In this document: in pieces, positions 35,100 through 47,451 of the stretch
How positions within the stretch are numbered: position 1 is the first letter of the stretch
Layout: each line of letters begins with the position of its first letter
Origin: Dama dama
Taxonomy: Eukaryota; Chordata; Mammalia; Artiodactyla; Cervidae
Length of the DNA: 64,000 bases
Reading direction: 5' to 3'
Assembly (NCBI RefSeq): GCF_033118175.1
Contig: NC_083704.1
Location: 53,036,501 to 53,100,500 of the forward strand
The notes under the pieces: generated by a model
Told to the model about the DNA's origin: nothing
The model's database searches: none
Seen by the model: the letters and a program-made list of their open reading frames with translations, nothing else
Program-made: the position numbers and the translations under genes

Positions 35100-35420
35100 G
35101 GCCCAGCCCGGGAGGGGGCTGGCCCCGGGAGGGGAGGCCGCCAGCCCGGGACACTCCGCCCGCCGCGCGGCAGGCAGGGCTGCAGGCTTGGCAGGCGGCC
35201 GACCCTGGGCCGGTCCTCCAGCTCCCCGAGTGGCGGTCCAAGTGGGAACAATGACCCTTTCACGTCACGCCTCCTTCAGTCACAGCAACTTTGGCGCCGC
35301 GGGACAAAGGGGCCGTTTCATCATTGTTGGGCTGGATCAACAGCCCGCCCGCCCTAAGCCCCGCTGCCCCCGCCCAGCCCAGGCTCCCGGGCTGGGGAGG
35401 CCGACCGCCCAGCTGGGCCA
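35100..35420. promoter_or_regulatory. Candidate orphan CpG-rich element with SOX-type motifs
   Basis: A locally CpG-rich stretch (GCCCGCCGCGCGGCAGG area near 35160) contains AACAATGA (35247-35254), ACAAAG (35304-35309) and TCATTGTT (35321-35328). The outer two are exact reverse complements of each other. A CRE-like half site is in CACGTCACGC. Motif evidence only. Confidence 0.3.
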
Positions 35421-38400
35421 GAGCCCGGCAACCCTTTCCCCACTGGCTCAGTCACATCCGTCCAGAGACCCCCTCACCTTCCTGGCCTTTTGCCCCTTCG
35501 GGCCCAGTCGGAGCTGGGGCCAGAGCCACGCTCTAGGAGCCCCCGAAGACCCCAGGTTCTGCCCCCTCCCGAGCCTCGGTCTCCCTCCAGTGGCTGAGAA
35601 GGACTCCCAGGCTCCATCCACATCTGCTACCCTGACCCTGAAGGCAAGACTTCCCACTTGTGTTCCTGCCCCCAGCCAGCACCGGCGCCCCTGGCCCACG
35701 GGTGCGGAAGCAGGGGAGGCCCTTGGTCTGAGTCCTCGCCAGGCCTCTGCTCCCATATGGCCATTCTGCGGCATGAGCCAGCTCAAGACCCCTTCCGCTC
35801 AGCCTCAGGCAAGTCTCCCTCTACGCGCAGCTGGCGCAGAGGCCAGGGCACACACTCCCCACCACAGCCCTGCCTCCAGCCTCCTCCTGTTAGGACCTGG
35901 GGACTGGAACCCGAGCCCCCAGACCTCCTCCCTTCTCCACCTGGCCAGAGAGTGTGCTGGGGCTTCCCGAGAGGGAGAGCACTGGGGCCTTAGGGAGCAG
36001 GTCCCAGGCTGGGGATGGAGACACAGACTCCGCCTCCTACCTGCTGAGGTCAGAGCTGTGTCAGAGAGAATCCAGAGCCCCGGGGCCCTGGGCACTGCCC
36101 CAGAAGCAGGCCTGTGGGATGGGTGGTGACCTCATGGTGGATGTCCCAGACTTGGGACTGCAGGCAGCATGGTGTTGGTAACTCACCCCCAGTGGACTGC
36201 AGGGGGGGCTCCAACTGCTGGGGGCCACCAGGGGATGGGGAGGCAGAGAGCTCAGTGAAGGCCAGGGGGTTGGGGGTCACCCCTGGCTGCACCTGCATGA
36301 ATCAACTGTTACTGCAGCCAGTTCTCAAGAAGGCCCTGTGCTGTGGGCCCAGATCGGCCCTTCTGCTCAACAAGGGCACAGGCTCTACCAGGAGAGCTCT
36401 TTCTCCAGGACCCCAAGAGTGGGACCCCAAACTGGGAGGGGGAGAGCCAGGGGCACGTGAGTGCCGCAGTTTTCCCCACTTTACAGATGAGAATCCTGAG
36501 GCTCAGAGGGTGAAGAGACCTGTCTAACCACACAGCTGCAAAGCAGAGGCTCGGCCACCAGCAAGGAAGGAGCCGGGGTCTGGGGCCGGTCTCCCCTGGC
36601 ATCTGGGTGCAGGAAACAGGCTGGCTGCCCAGGGCGGATACCGTGTGTGTGGCTGCAGGGAACCTGCAGGGCCAGGCCTGCCTCCTGTTTCCTACAGCTG
36701 CCCGCCCGCCCAGCCCCGCCCCACCCCGCCCGGGGGCACCGCACACACGCTGCCCATCTGCCCCGCTCACTTCCTCTGACTAAGACTAAAGGAGCCCTCC
36801 TTCAGGGCACTGGAGCTGGCACCCGCCAGCAGGAAATGCCTGGCCCTGCCCTCCCCAGCGCCTGTCTGTCCCGCACCCCTCTCCCGCCCCATCTGGACTC
36901 CTAGGAACATGTTGGGGCGGGGCCGCTGCCCTGGGTGGAGGGGGCCAGGCGCACTGGGAGTGGAGGTGGATGCTCTCCCACCCGAACCTGGCCAAGGGCC
37001 CCTTTCGACCGGCTTCAGAATCCCTGGAGCCCGAGGTGTCCCCCAGCCCACTCAAGCCCAGGACCCTGGGAGCGGGGGAAGGGCTGAGCCCCCGCTACAA
37101 GACCTGGGCTCTGAGCATAGTTTCAACCTTTTTCGACTCCCAAGCAGCCTCTGAACTCTGTCCTTGCAGATGCCTGGGGAGCAAGTGGGAGCCTGGCCTG
37201 ATGACACTGGGGCTTCTAGGATCCCTGATGATCTCCTGCAGCCGCCACAAGAGTAAGGTGGGGGTCGGGGGTGGGGCTTCTGGCAACTTTCGGCTCCAAC
37301 ACCTTCAGTCCAGGCTCGGGCCCTGGCCGCGGTCAGCACCTGCCCAAGCAGGGTCTGGACTAAGCTACCTGAGGCCCGAGGGAGAGGCTCAGCTGCCGGA
37401 AGAGCCATGGGCCTGCAGCTGGGTTCCTGTACCCTCTGGACCTCGGTCTCCCCAGCTGCACACACCGCTTGGACTCACTGAGGGCTGCTCCCAGTTCAGA
37501 CACCCTGAGTTCTTGTATAACACCTGCTAAGCCAGATGAACCATGGTCTGTTAGTCAGCAGATGATGGGGTCAGAGTCACCTCATTTGACTCAACGGTCC
37601 TGGGAGGACCCCTCTGTCCTCAGCCGGCCTCTGACCTCCCAGGACGGGTCACTCTGGGGAGGACACAGCATCCCTCAGCCCCAAGACTCCCGAGAGCCTC
37701 TGTGCAGGAGTGCATCCCTCCGCTGCCCTGGACTCGGTGACCGGCTCAAAGCTGTGTGAGCCAAGGCCAGCTCTGCCTTCTCTGGACCTCAGCTGCCACC
37801 CCTATGCCGAATCTGTTCCCTCTCTGGGGGCTGTGGCCAGGATTAGAGGTGTCTCCTGAATAAGGGGCCGTGGACACACCCAAGGCGGGGTGACCCAGGG
37901 GATGAGTTCGCTGGCCCAGCTGGCAGTCTCTCTTTGCAGACTGCTCTGCAGTCCCACCTCCAGAAGTGATCTTTCGCTTCCCTGAGCCTCTCTCCAGGGG
38001 ATAACAAAGATACCTGTCTCAGCAGCTGTGGGAGTGACTTGTCTGAGCCACCAGGCCCCAGGGACAGTGGGAGCAGCTGTTACTGGGTCTGGCTTCTGGG
38101 AGGTGGGGGAGCGCCCAGACACCCTCAGAGCTGCTGGTTCTGGGCTGACAGTGGACCCCCAGGGCCTCGCCCCACTGGGGGAGGCCCCCAGGACACACTG
38201 TAGGCACTGCCCAAGCAGCCACACCGCAGGGTGGGCCCCTGCCGGAGGAGGACGGAGCGGGTGGGCGTGCCGCCTTGAAGGAGGGAGACAGAGTCTGGTG
38301 ACCCTGCAGGTGGGCGGAGGAGTGGGGTGCTGGGCCACTCTGTCCAGGGGGAGGACAGGGGGGGGTGGGTCAGGCCCTCCGGAAGGTGGCCTGAGGCCTC

Positions 38401-39874
38401 TCTCCTCTGACAGCAGGACTCTGCATGCTGTGATCCGAGCCTGAACCTTGGCTGCTGGGAGTCCTGGGGCCTTGGCCGAGGCTAGTGGCCTCAGCCATGC
38501 TCCTCCCTCCCAGGAGAATGCCGCCTCCTGGATATCCGGGGCCAGTAGTGACCTCCGCCTGAAGCTGAAGACCTCAACATCAGCTCTCCAAACTCCTCTA
38601 CCAGGCTCCCATTTTACTGTGAGCGTGGAAACTCAAGGCCAGAGAAGTTCAGTTACTTGGAGTTTGGGGGAGGGGCTGCCCACATGCCAACCGGGGTGCT
38701 TTATCCTTGGGTCAGGCTCAGCCCCAGGGAGGCTTCTGGACGAGGCTACCTCATGGCCTGGCTATGCACACACTCCCATCTGTCCCCAGCCAGCTAGCCT
38801 CCGACCTGGCTTAGCACTGCCTCCTCCAGGAAGCCACTGGGATAGACTCAAGTTCCTTCACTGTGACCACCCCCGTCTAATCAGTGGTCAGGGCCTGTCT
38901 ACCTGTGGGGCCCCCATGAGACTGCAGGAGAGCAGGGCTAGCCTGCCTAGCCCTGAGTCCCCACAGACGGAAGGGGGAGTCCTTCTATCATGGGGGGACT
39001 CCAAGGGGCCACAAGTATGACAGCTTCCAGAGCAGTGCTGGGTCACAGATATGACTGCCTCACAATCTGCCAAGGCCGTGGGCCTGGAGACACTTTCTGA
39101 AGGCCATCTAGCTGCTGGTGTCAAAAGGCCTAAAAATACGCACAGCCTTTAACCCAGCAGTCCTGTACCTGGGGATCTGCCCTAAGGAAATCGCCACTTG
39201 AAGGAGAAGCAGTGAGCCTCCAGTTGGCTCTGCAGTCTTAGAAGAGTTGCTCTCTGGGCCTCAGTTTCCTGGGCTGCATAAACATACGGCCCTCACACCT
39301 CATTTGTGCTGTGATCCACCCAGGCAGACATGACATAATCCTCTTCTGTTCTCCAGATAACCCTGCCAATGCGGCAGAGTCCCCCTCTTATTTACAGAGT
39401 GTAGGGCGTCCGGTGAGGGGGTTCAGGAGACCAGGCCCACTCCAGGGCCAGCTCTGCAAGCTATGGGAAGAAACTCCTTCCAGAAGCTGCTTCTCTCATG
39501 CTTAGGGTGGGGGGGTGTGTCAGGGCCACCATGTCTATAAGCAGGACCTTGTCCTGTGACCTTGAAGCCACCACCCCGGCTCATACCAGTCCCAGAAGCT
39601 GGTGTCCAGCCTCCTCCAGGGGACTGCCTCCTCCCGGGGGAAACAGTGCTCTGGTCATGCCCGCCGTCCTTCCATGAAGGATGCTGCCCACTATGCCTGG
39701 GTCACTGCGTGGGCCCCTGTCCCCTGTCCATGGCCTTTCCCTGTCCTCTCTCTGGGACTCAGGCCGTCTCTCTCCCCAGCCATGCAGCTCTCAGAGCCCC
39801 CTCCACCAGGCAGCGGGCTCAGATTTCACCTCTGGGAGTCCTACACCCTGTTATCCTCCCGCGTGGCAGTCATC
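35421..39874. other. Unique GC-rich intergenic DNA
   Basis: About 4.4 kb without supported genes or recent transposons. Ancient MIR-like patches occur at about 36475-36540 and 39250-39290. Confidence 0.5.
36475..36540 (+). mobile_element. MIR-like fragment
   Basis: CCCACTTTACAGATGAGAAT with GAGGCTCAGAGGGTGAAGAG and CACACAGCTGCAAAGCAGAG is the typical MIR core arrangement. Confidence 0.6.
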
Positions 39875-40352
39875 ATGAGACAGGAGGGAAGGGGCAGGAC
39901 ACGAACACTAGACACATAAAGGAGGGACGCAGCTATTGGGACACGAAAAAGACCAAACGGAACCAGCTGACACCAAGGCTGCTTGAGAATAGTCTGGTCA
40001 TTGACTCAAAATCACTCCCCCTTATGCCTTAATATTTCCAAGACGAACCATAAAAGGTCAAAAAGTGGGCAGTGGCCCAATTCCTGGAAAATCCCCACCA
40101 TTCCCTGAAAGAGTAAGAATATTCCTCCCACTTGTTAGCGATGAAATTACTTATCCCATGAACACCTACAAACCTTGGGCCTGCTCTCAAGTTCTGAGCT
40201 GGTCCACATTCTGCCTATGGAATGTGTTCCTCTCAGTAAACATGCCTCTGCTTTTCCCTGGCTCCATCTTGAATTCTTTCCTGCATGAAGCTGAGGACCC
40301 TCACTTGGCAGTGGCCTGTCCTAGTGACTCCTGTGGGTCCCAGGACGTGACA
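39875..40352 (+). mobile_element. Probable solo LTR of an endogenous retrovirus
   Basis: The segment starts TGAGACAGGAGGG and can end GGACGTGACA, giving TG...CA termini and about 478 bp. It has a TATA-like CATAAAAGG (40049-40057), a plausible poly(A) signal CAGTAAACATGCC (about 40234) and downstream GAATTCTTTCCTGC, a layout typical of ruminant ERV LTRs. No flanking gag, pol or env is visible. A matching short target-site duplication was not found, so the 3' limit is uncertain. It may extend to about 40808, where TTTGGGGCCTGGCC vaguely resembles a tRNA-Pro primer site. Confidence 0.55.
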
Positions 40353-41070
40353 CTTCCCTCTCCTGCAACATCTTCTGTAGCGACCATGAAGGGACCTCAA
40401 AGATCATAATCTTGCCCCACTTGTTGGGCTATGGCTCTCGTGGCCGGGGCTGAGGGTTCTGAGACGTGAAAACCAAGTAGCCTGTTACGTTACTTGACGC
40501 AGTCCACAGCACCTGGCAGAGACCAGCTCTCTGGTTAGTAAGGAGCCTGCTGGGCCTGAGACTCCTCTCTGCTAGCTCTCTCTCCTTCTTCCCCACCTTC
40601 TGGTTAAATCACTCCATCCCTTTGGACCTGAGAAGATCCACGAGACAAGCACCCAGACACTACAAATAAGTGGTGACTTCATTGGGCGAGTTTTCCCTCT
40701 GTGGCTCCTTGAGCCCGATTCCCCTCCCTACTCATTCTCAGTTCATTTCCAAGACCCAGAACTGCATCCAGGGACCCAAATAGAGGACTACAGGAGTACC
40801 CATTACATTTGGGGCCTGGCCTCCCTGCATCCCTGCATCACAGGTGGCCACGTCCCTCAACGGATCACAGACATACATTCATTCACAAAATCCATCACCC
40901 AAGGGAAGGGATATTCCCCTCCTCCTCCTCGGCTCTTCCTGACTTCTTAGACTGTCGGCTGGTCCTTGAGCTCCCTGGCCAACTTGGCCAACAGGCCAGA
41001 TGTTGTCTCTGTTTCACGGCTATACAGAGGGATTCCTTCTTAGTCTTCCCTGGAAAGGCCCATGACATTA
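40353..41070. other. Unassigned; possible LTR/ERV remnant
   Basis: No gene is supported. The sequence up to about 40810 may be a further part of the LTR element (see the preceding entry). After that it is unassigned until L1 sequence begins near 41070. Confidence 0.35.
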
Positions 41071-43117
41071 ATACTACATATATAGAAAACTCTAAAAATT
41101 CCACACACACACACAAACTAGTAGAACTTATAAACAAATTCAGCAAGATAGCACAACATAAGATTAACATTCAGAAATTGGTTGCATTTCTTTACACCAA
41201 CAATGAAATACTAGAAAGGGAAAGTAAAAAAATTAGCTTTTAAAATCATACTCCTATAAAATATTAATACTTAAGAATTAATCTTACTAAGGACGTGAAA
41301 GACTTACATGCTGAGAACTATAAAACATTAATAAAGTAAACTGAAGGTGACTCAAAGAAATGGACAGATATCCTATGCTCTTGGATTGAAAGGTTTAATA
41401 TTGTTAAAATAGCCATACTACCCAAAGCAATCTACATGCAGATTAAATGCTATTCCTATTGAATTATCCACAACATTTGTCACAGAACTAGAACAAGTAA
41501 TTAAATTTGGAACCATCAAACACCTAGAGTTGCCAAAGCAATCCTGAGGGGAAAAAAAAAGACTCTTCCAGACTTCAGACAATACAGAAAGCTACAGTAC
41601 TCAAAACAGCGTGACACTGGCACAAAAACAGACATATGGATAAACAGAAAAGAACAGAGAGCCCAGAAAGAAGCCCACATATCTAAGGTCAACTAATCTT
41701 TGACAAATGAGTCAAGAATACACAATGGGAAAAAGACAGTCTCTTCAGCAACTGGTGCAGGAAAAGTTGGACAGTCACATTAAATCAGTGAAGTTATAAC
41801 ACACCCTCACATCATGCACAAAAATGAACTCAAAATGGCTTCAAGACCTCAACGTAACACATGATACCATAAAACTCCTGGAAGACAGCGTAGGCGGAAC
41901 ATTCTCTGACATAAATTATATCAGGGTTTTCTTAAGTCAGTCTCCCAAGGCAGTAGAAATAGAATGAAAAACAAATGAAGGACTAAGGAATCTGCCTGAC
42001 AATGCAGGGGACACAGGTTCGATCCCTGGTCCGGGAAGATTCCACGCTCCTTGAGGCAACTAAGCCCAAGCACCACAACTACTGAGCTGGCATGCTGTAG
42101 CACTGAGGCCTGCACACCCAGAGCCTGTCCACAACAAGAGAAGGCACCGCAGTGAGAAGCCCATGCACCGCAACTAGAGAGCAGCCTCCACTCTGCAATG
42201 AGAGAAAGCCCACACGCAGCAGTGAAGACCCAACAGAGCCAAAAAATACACAAATATTTGTAAAAAGAATCATGTATTTTTAAAAAATGAACAAACAAAT
42301 GAGACCTAATAAAACTTACAGACTTTTGCACAGGAAATGAAGCCATAAATAAAGCAAGCAACCTATGGAATGGGAGAAAATATGTGCAAATGACATGGCC
42401 AACAAGGCATTAATCTCCAAAATATACAAGCAGCACATACAACCTAACAACAACTACAACAAAAATCAAACCCAAATGAAAAATGAAGAGAAGACCTACA
42501 CAGATATTTCTCCAAAGACAAAATACAGGTGGCCAATAGCTGCATGTAAAGATGTTCAACATCATTAATTATTAGAGAAATGCAAATCAAAACTACAGAG
42601 GTCCTACCACACACCTGTCAGAACGGCCATTATTAAAGAGTATACAAATAACAAATGTTGGACAGGATACGGAGAAGATGGAATACTCCTAAACTGTTCT
42701 TGGGAACACAGGTTGGTGCGGCCACCAAGAGTGTGGAGAGTCTTCAGAAAAGTGAAAAGAGAATTACATATGATCCATACGATTGTTGGATCCATATGAC
42801 CCAGCAATCCCACTCCTGGGCATACATCCAGACAAAACTACAATTCAGAAAGATACATGCACCCCTATGTTCATAGCAGCACTATTCACAACAGCCAAGA
42901 TATGGAAACAATCTAAATGTGCATCAACAGATGAATGGATAAAGATGTGGTACATATACACAATGTCCCCACACAGCCCACCTGTGTTAAGAAATCCTGC
43001 TATTTGCAGCAACATGGATACAACTAGAGACAGTCATACTAAGTGAAGTAGGTCAGAAAGAGAAAGACAAATTCCATATGAAATCACTTACATGCTGAAC
43101 CTAAAATATAACACCGA
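41071..43117 (+). mobile_element. L1 unit A: ORF2 C-terminal half and truncated 3' UTR
   Basis: Sense L1 beginning within ORF2 (NIQKLVAFLYTNNE) and running through the ORF2 end (PAIPLLGIHPDKTTIQ, FTTAKIWKQSKCASTDEWI). It stops inside the 3' UTR at CTAAAATATAACACC without a poly(A) tail and passes straight into the 5' end of unit B. It carries its own SINE at 41979-42294 and lacks the SINE that units B and C share in the equivalent region. Confidence 0.85.
41971..42302 (+). mobile_element. CHR-type SINE in L1 unit A
   Basis: Sense SINE, slightly 5'-truncated, body 41979-42294, with GGTTCGATCCCTGGTCCGGG and an A-rich tail. ACAAATGA repeats at 41971-41978 and 42295-42302 look like the target-site duplication. 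The insertion is private to unit A. Confidence 0.85.
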
Positions 43118-44152
43118 GACTGAATCAAGATGGCGGAGGAGTAAGATATGGAGCTCACCTTCTCCCACAAATACATCAAAAATACATCTACATGCGGAAT
43201 GATTCTCACAGAACATCCACTGAATGCTGGCAGAAGACCCAAGACTTTCAAAAGGGCGAGAAAATCACGTAACTGCATAAGGCAAAATAAAAAAAGAGAG
43301 AAAAGAATCAGGACAGGTCCTGAGCCTCTGAAAGGGAACGTTAAATGTGGAAATCTCACACCGGGAAATCCACTCTCCAGCCTGAGACACTTGCACTGGG
43401 CGAGCAGGGGCTGGGTGCTGAAGCTCGGGCTTCAGAGGTCAGACCCAGGAGAGGACTGGGGTGGGCTGTGTGGGGACAGCCTGAGGGGGCGAGGGTGTGG
43501 TCACCACAATGTGGGAAGGAGCCTGGGCTATTATTGGGGTGGGCACAAGAAGAGGGGGGGACTGCCACAGGAGCTTCTTTCTCTGCACGCTCTCAGGCAG
43601 CAGGGCACCACCTACACATACTCCAGGGGTGGGTGTGAGCCTCTGCTCCCATCTCAGACTCCAGAGGCAGACACAGGCTGCAGCTGCTGCTGCTGAGGGT
43701 CCCGGGATCGGGCACCAACTGCTGCCCCCGCCTTCCTGGAGCCTGTGCTGGTCACACACCTGCGCATCTTCTATCAAGGGGATAACGGCCAGCACACGCC
43801 GAGGAAAGAGACAGCAAGCACCCAAACCGGTAACTGCCCTCATGCCAAAAAAAAAAAAAAATTAAAACCACACAAGTTATGCAGGGATGCTCCTGCATAT
43901 AAAATACTCTCCAAGACTATAACAGATAATTGTTTCTCCTTCACTCACAGGGTAAGAGAAATACAAGCAAAATGAAGAAGCAGAGGAATCATTCCCAGTT
44001 AAAAGACCAAGAAAGTTCCCCTGAAGGAACGATGACACAGACCTCTTCAGTCTAACAGACATGTTCAAAAAGGAGGCAATGAAAATACTGAAGGAATTTA
44101 AAAAGGCTGTCAACAGAAATGGAGAACACTGTAAAAAAAAAAAAGAAACCAG

Positions 44153-44461
44153 AGAGACCTCCCTGGTAGTCCAGGGGTTACAAATCCTCCCACCAGTGCA
44201 GGGGACGTGGTTCAATCCCTGGTCCAGGAAGATCCTGTAATACACGGGGCAACTTAACCTGTGTACCAGAACGACTGAGTCTGCATGCAGCAACTATTGA
44301 AGCCTGTGCGCCGAGAGCCTTGCTGCAACAAGACAAGCCACCTCAGTGAGAAGGCCGCACATCACAACGGAGAGCAGACCCTACTTGCCATGACAGAGAA
44401 AGCCTGTGGGCAGCAACAAAGGCCCAGCGTGGCCAAAAATTAATCACTTAATTCTTTAAAA
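44153..44461 (+). mobile_element. CHR-type SINE in unit B, with deletion of host L1
   Basis: Sense SINE (GAGACCTCCCTGGTAGTCCA head, GGTTCAATCCCTGGTCCAGG, A-rich tail). Compared with unit C, the host L1 flanks are not contiguous: about 500 bp of ORF1-region sequence is absent here. Confidence 0.8.
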
Positions 44462-45388
44462 AAAATAAACACTGCAGGCCAGAAAGGAGTGGGAAAATAT
44501 ATCCAAAGTCTTGAAAGGGGAAAATCTGCAACCTAGAGTATGCTACACAGCAAGATTACCATTTAGAATAACAGGAGAAAGAAAGAATTTCTCAGAAAAG
44601 CAAAAAGTAAAAGAATACAGCAATACTAAACTTATCCTAAAAGAAATATTGAAAAGTCTTCTCTAAAGAGAAATAAAGACGGAAGAAATAGCGACAAAAA
44701 AAATCACAATAGGAAAGTAAATCATTTAAATTAGCCAGTATATGGATCAAGAAGGGAAAAAAAACAAAACCTATTTGTGAAAGAGATGACAAACACAAGG
44801 AACAGCAAAAAGATAAACATGAAGATGTAAAAAAAGGACACCAAAATCATAAAACATGAACACGAGTAAGAAAATACAAATTTTTTAACATGTGTTTGAG
44901 TCTATACGACTACCAGTCCAAATCAAGCAGATACAGGCAGGGATACTTGAAAACCAGGGCAACCACAAATCAAAAACATAAAATATATTCACCAAAACCA
45001 AAAAGAAGAGAACTCAAGCATAAAATGAAGGGGAATCATCACACCACAAAAAAGAAAGAAAAAACAAACAAAAAAAGAGGAACAACAGAGAAAGAATCAA
45101 CTGTGGAAAAAGGTTTAAAATGGCAATAAATATATATATGTGTATCAATATATGTATCAAGAGCCTACAATATACTGCCTACAAGATACCACCTTAGGGC
45201 AAAGGACACATATAGATTGAAGAGGTGATGTTAAAAGATATTTCATGCAAACAGAAATGACAAGAGGCAGGAGTGGAAATACCCAAATCAGACAAAACAG
45301 ACTTTAAACCAAAGGCCAAAGATAAAGAAAGACAATACATATGATGAAAGGATCAGGTCAAGAAGATTTTACATTTGTCAACACATAT

Positions 45389-45605
45389 GCACCTAATATG
45401 CGTGCCTGTGTGCTCACTCGTGTCAAACTCTTTGCAACCCCATGGATTATATAGTCCACCAGGCTCCTCTGCCCATGGGATATCCCAGGGGGTTGACATT
45501 TCCTCTTCTAGCGGATCTTCCCGACCCAGGGATCAACGTGCATCTCCTGCACTGGCAGGCAGATTCCTTACCACTGAGCCACGTGGGAAGCCCTGCACCT
45601 AATAT
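45389..45605 (-). mobile_element. Bov-tA SINE in unit B (shared site with C)
   Basis: Reverse-oriented Bov-tA, body 45401-45593, flanked by perfect TGCACCTAATAT repeats (45389-45400, 45594-45605). Unit C has a Bov-tA in the same orientation at the same host position (54053-54245), so the insertion predates the duplication. Confidence 0.92.
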
Positions 45606-46072
45606 AGGAGCACCTAAATATATAATATAAATACCAACAGACATAAAGGGGAAATGGATAGGAATACACAGTAGGACACCTTAACACCCCATTCACATCA
45701 ATGGACAGATCTTTTAAAGAGAAAATCAATAAGACAACAGAGATCCTAAATGATAGAACAGTCAGACTTAATTTATATTTTCAGGACATTACCTACAAAA
45801 CACAAAACAAAACCAGAAAACACATTCTAGTGCACATGGAGCCTTCTCTAGGATTGCCCTTATCTCTAGGGCATAAAACTAACCTCAACAAATTTAAAAG
45901 TATAGAAATTATTTCAAGTATCTTCTCTGGCCACAATGGCATGAAACTAGAAATCAACTACAGGAAAAGAAATGAGAAAAAAAAAAATTACATGGAGACG
46001 AAACAACATGCCACAAGAAAACAAATGGGTCAACAAAGAAATCAAAAAGGAAATCAGAGAAGACCGTGAGAC

Positions 46073-46388
46073 TCACAGACAAAGAATGAACTTACGGTTG
46101 CCAGAAAGAAGGATTTGGGGAGGGACAGTTAGGGAGCTTGGTATAGATATGGACACACTGTTATATTTACAATAGATGATGAATAAGGACCTGCTGGACA
46201 GCACATGGAACTCTGCTCCATGTTATGTGGCAGCCTGAATGGTAGGAGAGTTTAGTGGAGAAGAGATACATGTGTATGTATGGCTGAGCCCCTCTGCTGT
46301 CCATTAAAACTATCACAATATTGCTAATCAGCTATACCCCAATACAAAATAAAAAGTTTTTTTAAAAAAAGAATACAAAAAAAAAAAA
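46073..46388 (+). mobile_element. Nested 5'-truncated L1 3' end in unit B
   Basis: About 300 bp of L1 3' UTR with its own poly(A) tail (TACAAAATAAAAAGTTTTTT) is inserted in ORF2 of the host L1. The equivalent insertion in unit C (54730-55026) has clear target-site duplications. Confidence 0.8.
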
Positions 46389-46648
46389 GACAAACGACAA
46401 TGAAAACACAACCATACAAAATCTACGGGATGCAGCAAAAGCAGTTCCTAGAGGGAAGTTCACAGTGATACAGGCCTTACTCAAAAAAAAAAGAAAAATC
46501 TCAAAAAAAACCAACCTAATCTGCCACCTAAAACTATTAGAAGAAGAACAAGCAAAACCTAAGGTCTGCAGAAGGAAATAATAAAGATCAAGGAGGAAAT
46601 AAACAAAATACAGATAGTAGAAAAAGAAATCAATAAAACCAAAAGTTG

Positions 46649-46990
46649 GGGCTTCCCTGGTGGTCCAGTGGTTAAGAATCAGCCTTGCAGTGCAGGTAAC
46701 ACAGGTTCAGTCCCTGGTCCCAGAAGATTCTACATTGCCACGGAGCAACTAAGCCTGTGCACCACAACTATGAGCCTGCACTCTGAGCCCACGAGGCAGA
46801 GCTACTGAGCTCACATGCCACAACTACCGAAGTTCACAGGCCCAGAGCCTGTGCTCCACAACAAGCCACCATAATGAGAAGCCTGAGCACCTCAATTCGA
46901 GAGAGAGTAGCTCCCGCTCGCCACAACTAGAGAAAGCCAATGCACAGCCACAAAGACCCACTGTGGTCATAAGTAAATAAACTTTAAAAC
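46649..46990 (+). mobile_element. CHR-type SINE in unit B (shared site with C)
   Basis: Sense full-length SINE beginning GGGGCTTCCCTGGTGGTCCA after host sequence AAAACCAAAAGTT, with tail AAGTAAATAAACTTTAAAAC. Its counterpart in unit C is at 55314-55622. Confidence 0.85.
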
Positions 46991-47451
46991 AAACAACCCA
47001 ATCAAAAAATGGGTGGGAGGCATTTTTAATTAAATAGACACTTCTCCAAAGAAGACATTCAGATGGCCAGTAGGCACAAGGAAAGGTGCTCAACATCACT
47101 AATTATTAGAGAAATGCAAATCAAAACAACAATGAGGTTATCACCTCACACTGGTCAGAATGGCCATCATTGTAAAATCTCCAAACAATAAATGCTGGAG
47201 AGGGTGCAGAAAAAAGAGAACCCTCTTACACTGTTGGTGGGAATGTAAATTGGCACAGCCGCTATGGAAAACAGTGTGGAAGTTCCTTTAAAAAACTAAA
47301 AAGTAAAACTACCATGTGGCCCAGAAATCCCACTCCTGGGCATATACCCAGAGAAAACCATAATTCAAAAGATACATGTACCCCAATGTTGATTGCAGCA
47401 CTATGTACCATAGACAGGACATGGAAGCAACCCAAATGTCCATCAACAGAG

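Noticed and set aside
34642..36129. A 495-codon open frame on the + strand (292 codons from the ATG at 35251)
   Set aside because: It begins at GTG with no upstream ATG in frame, is Pro/Ala/Gly/Ser-rich, has no domain, and lies in GC-rich DNA where stops are rare. Open frames overlap on both strands. No splice or family evidence supports it.
43345..43865. Frames of 97-182 codons repeated at 51.7-52.2 kb, looking like a duplicated gene
   Set aside because: They lie in the GC-rich L1 5' UTR, are open on both strands, and are duplicated only because the whole L1 unit is.
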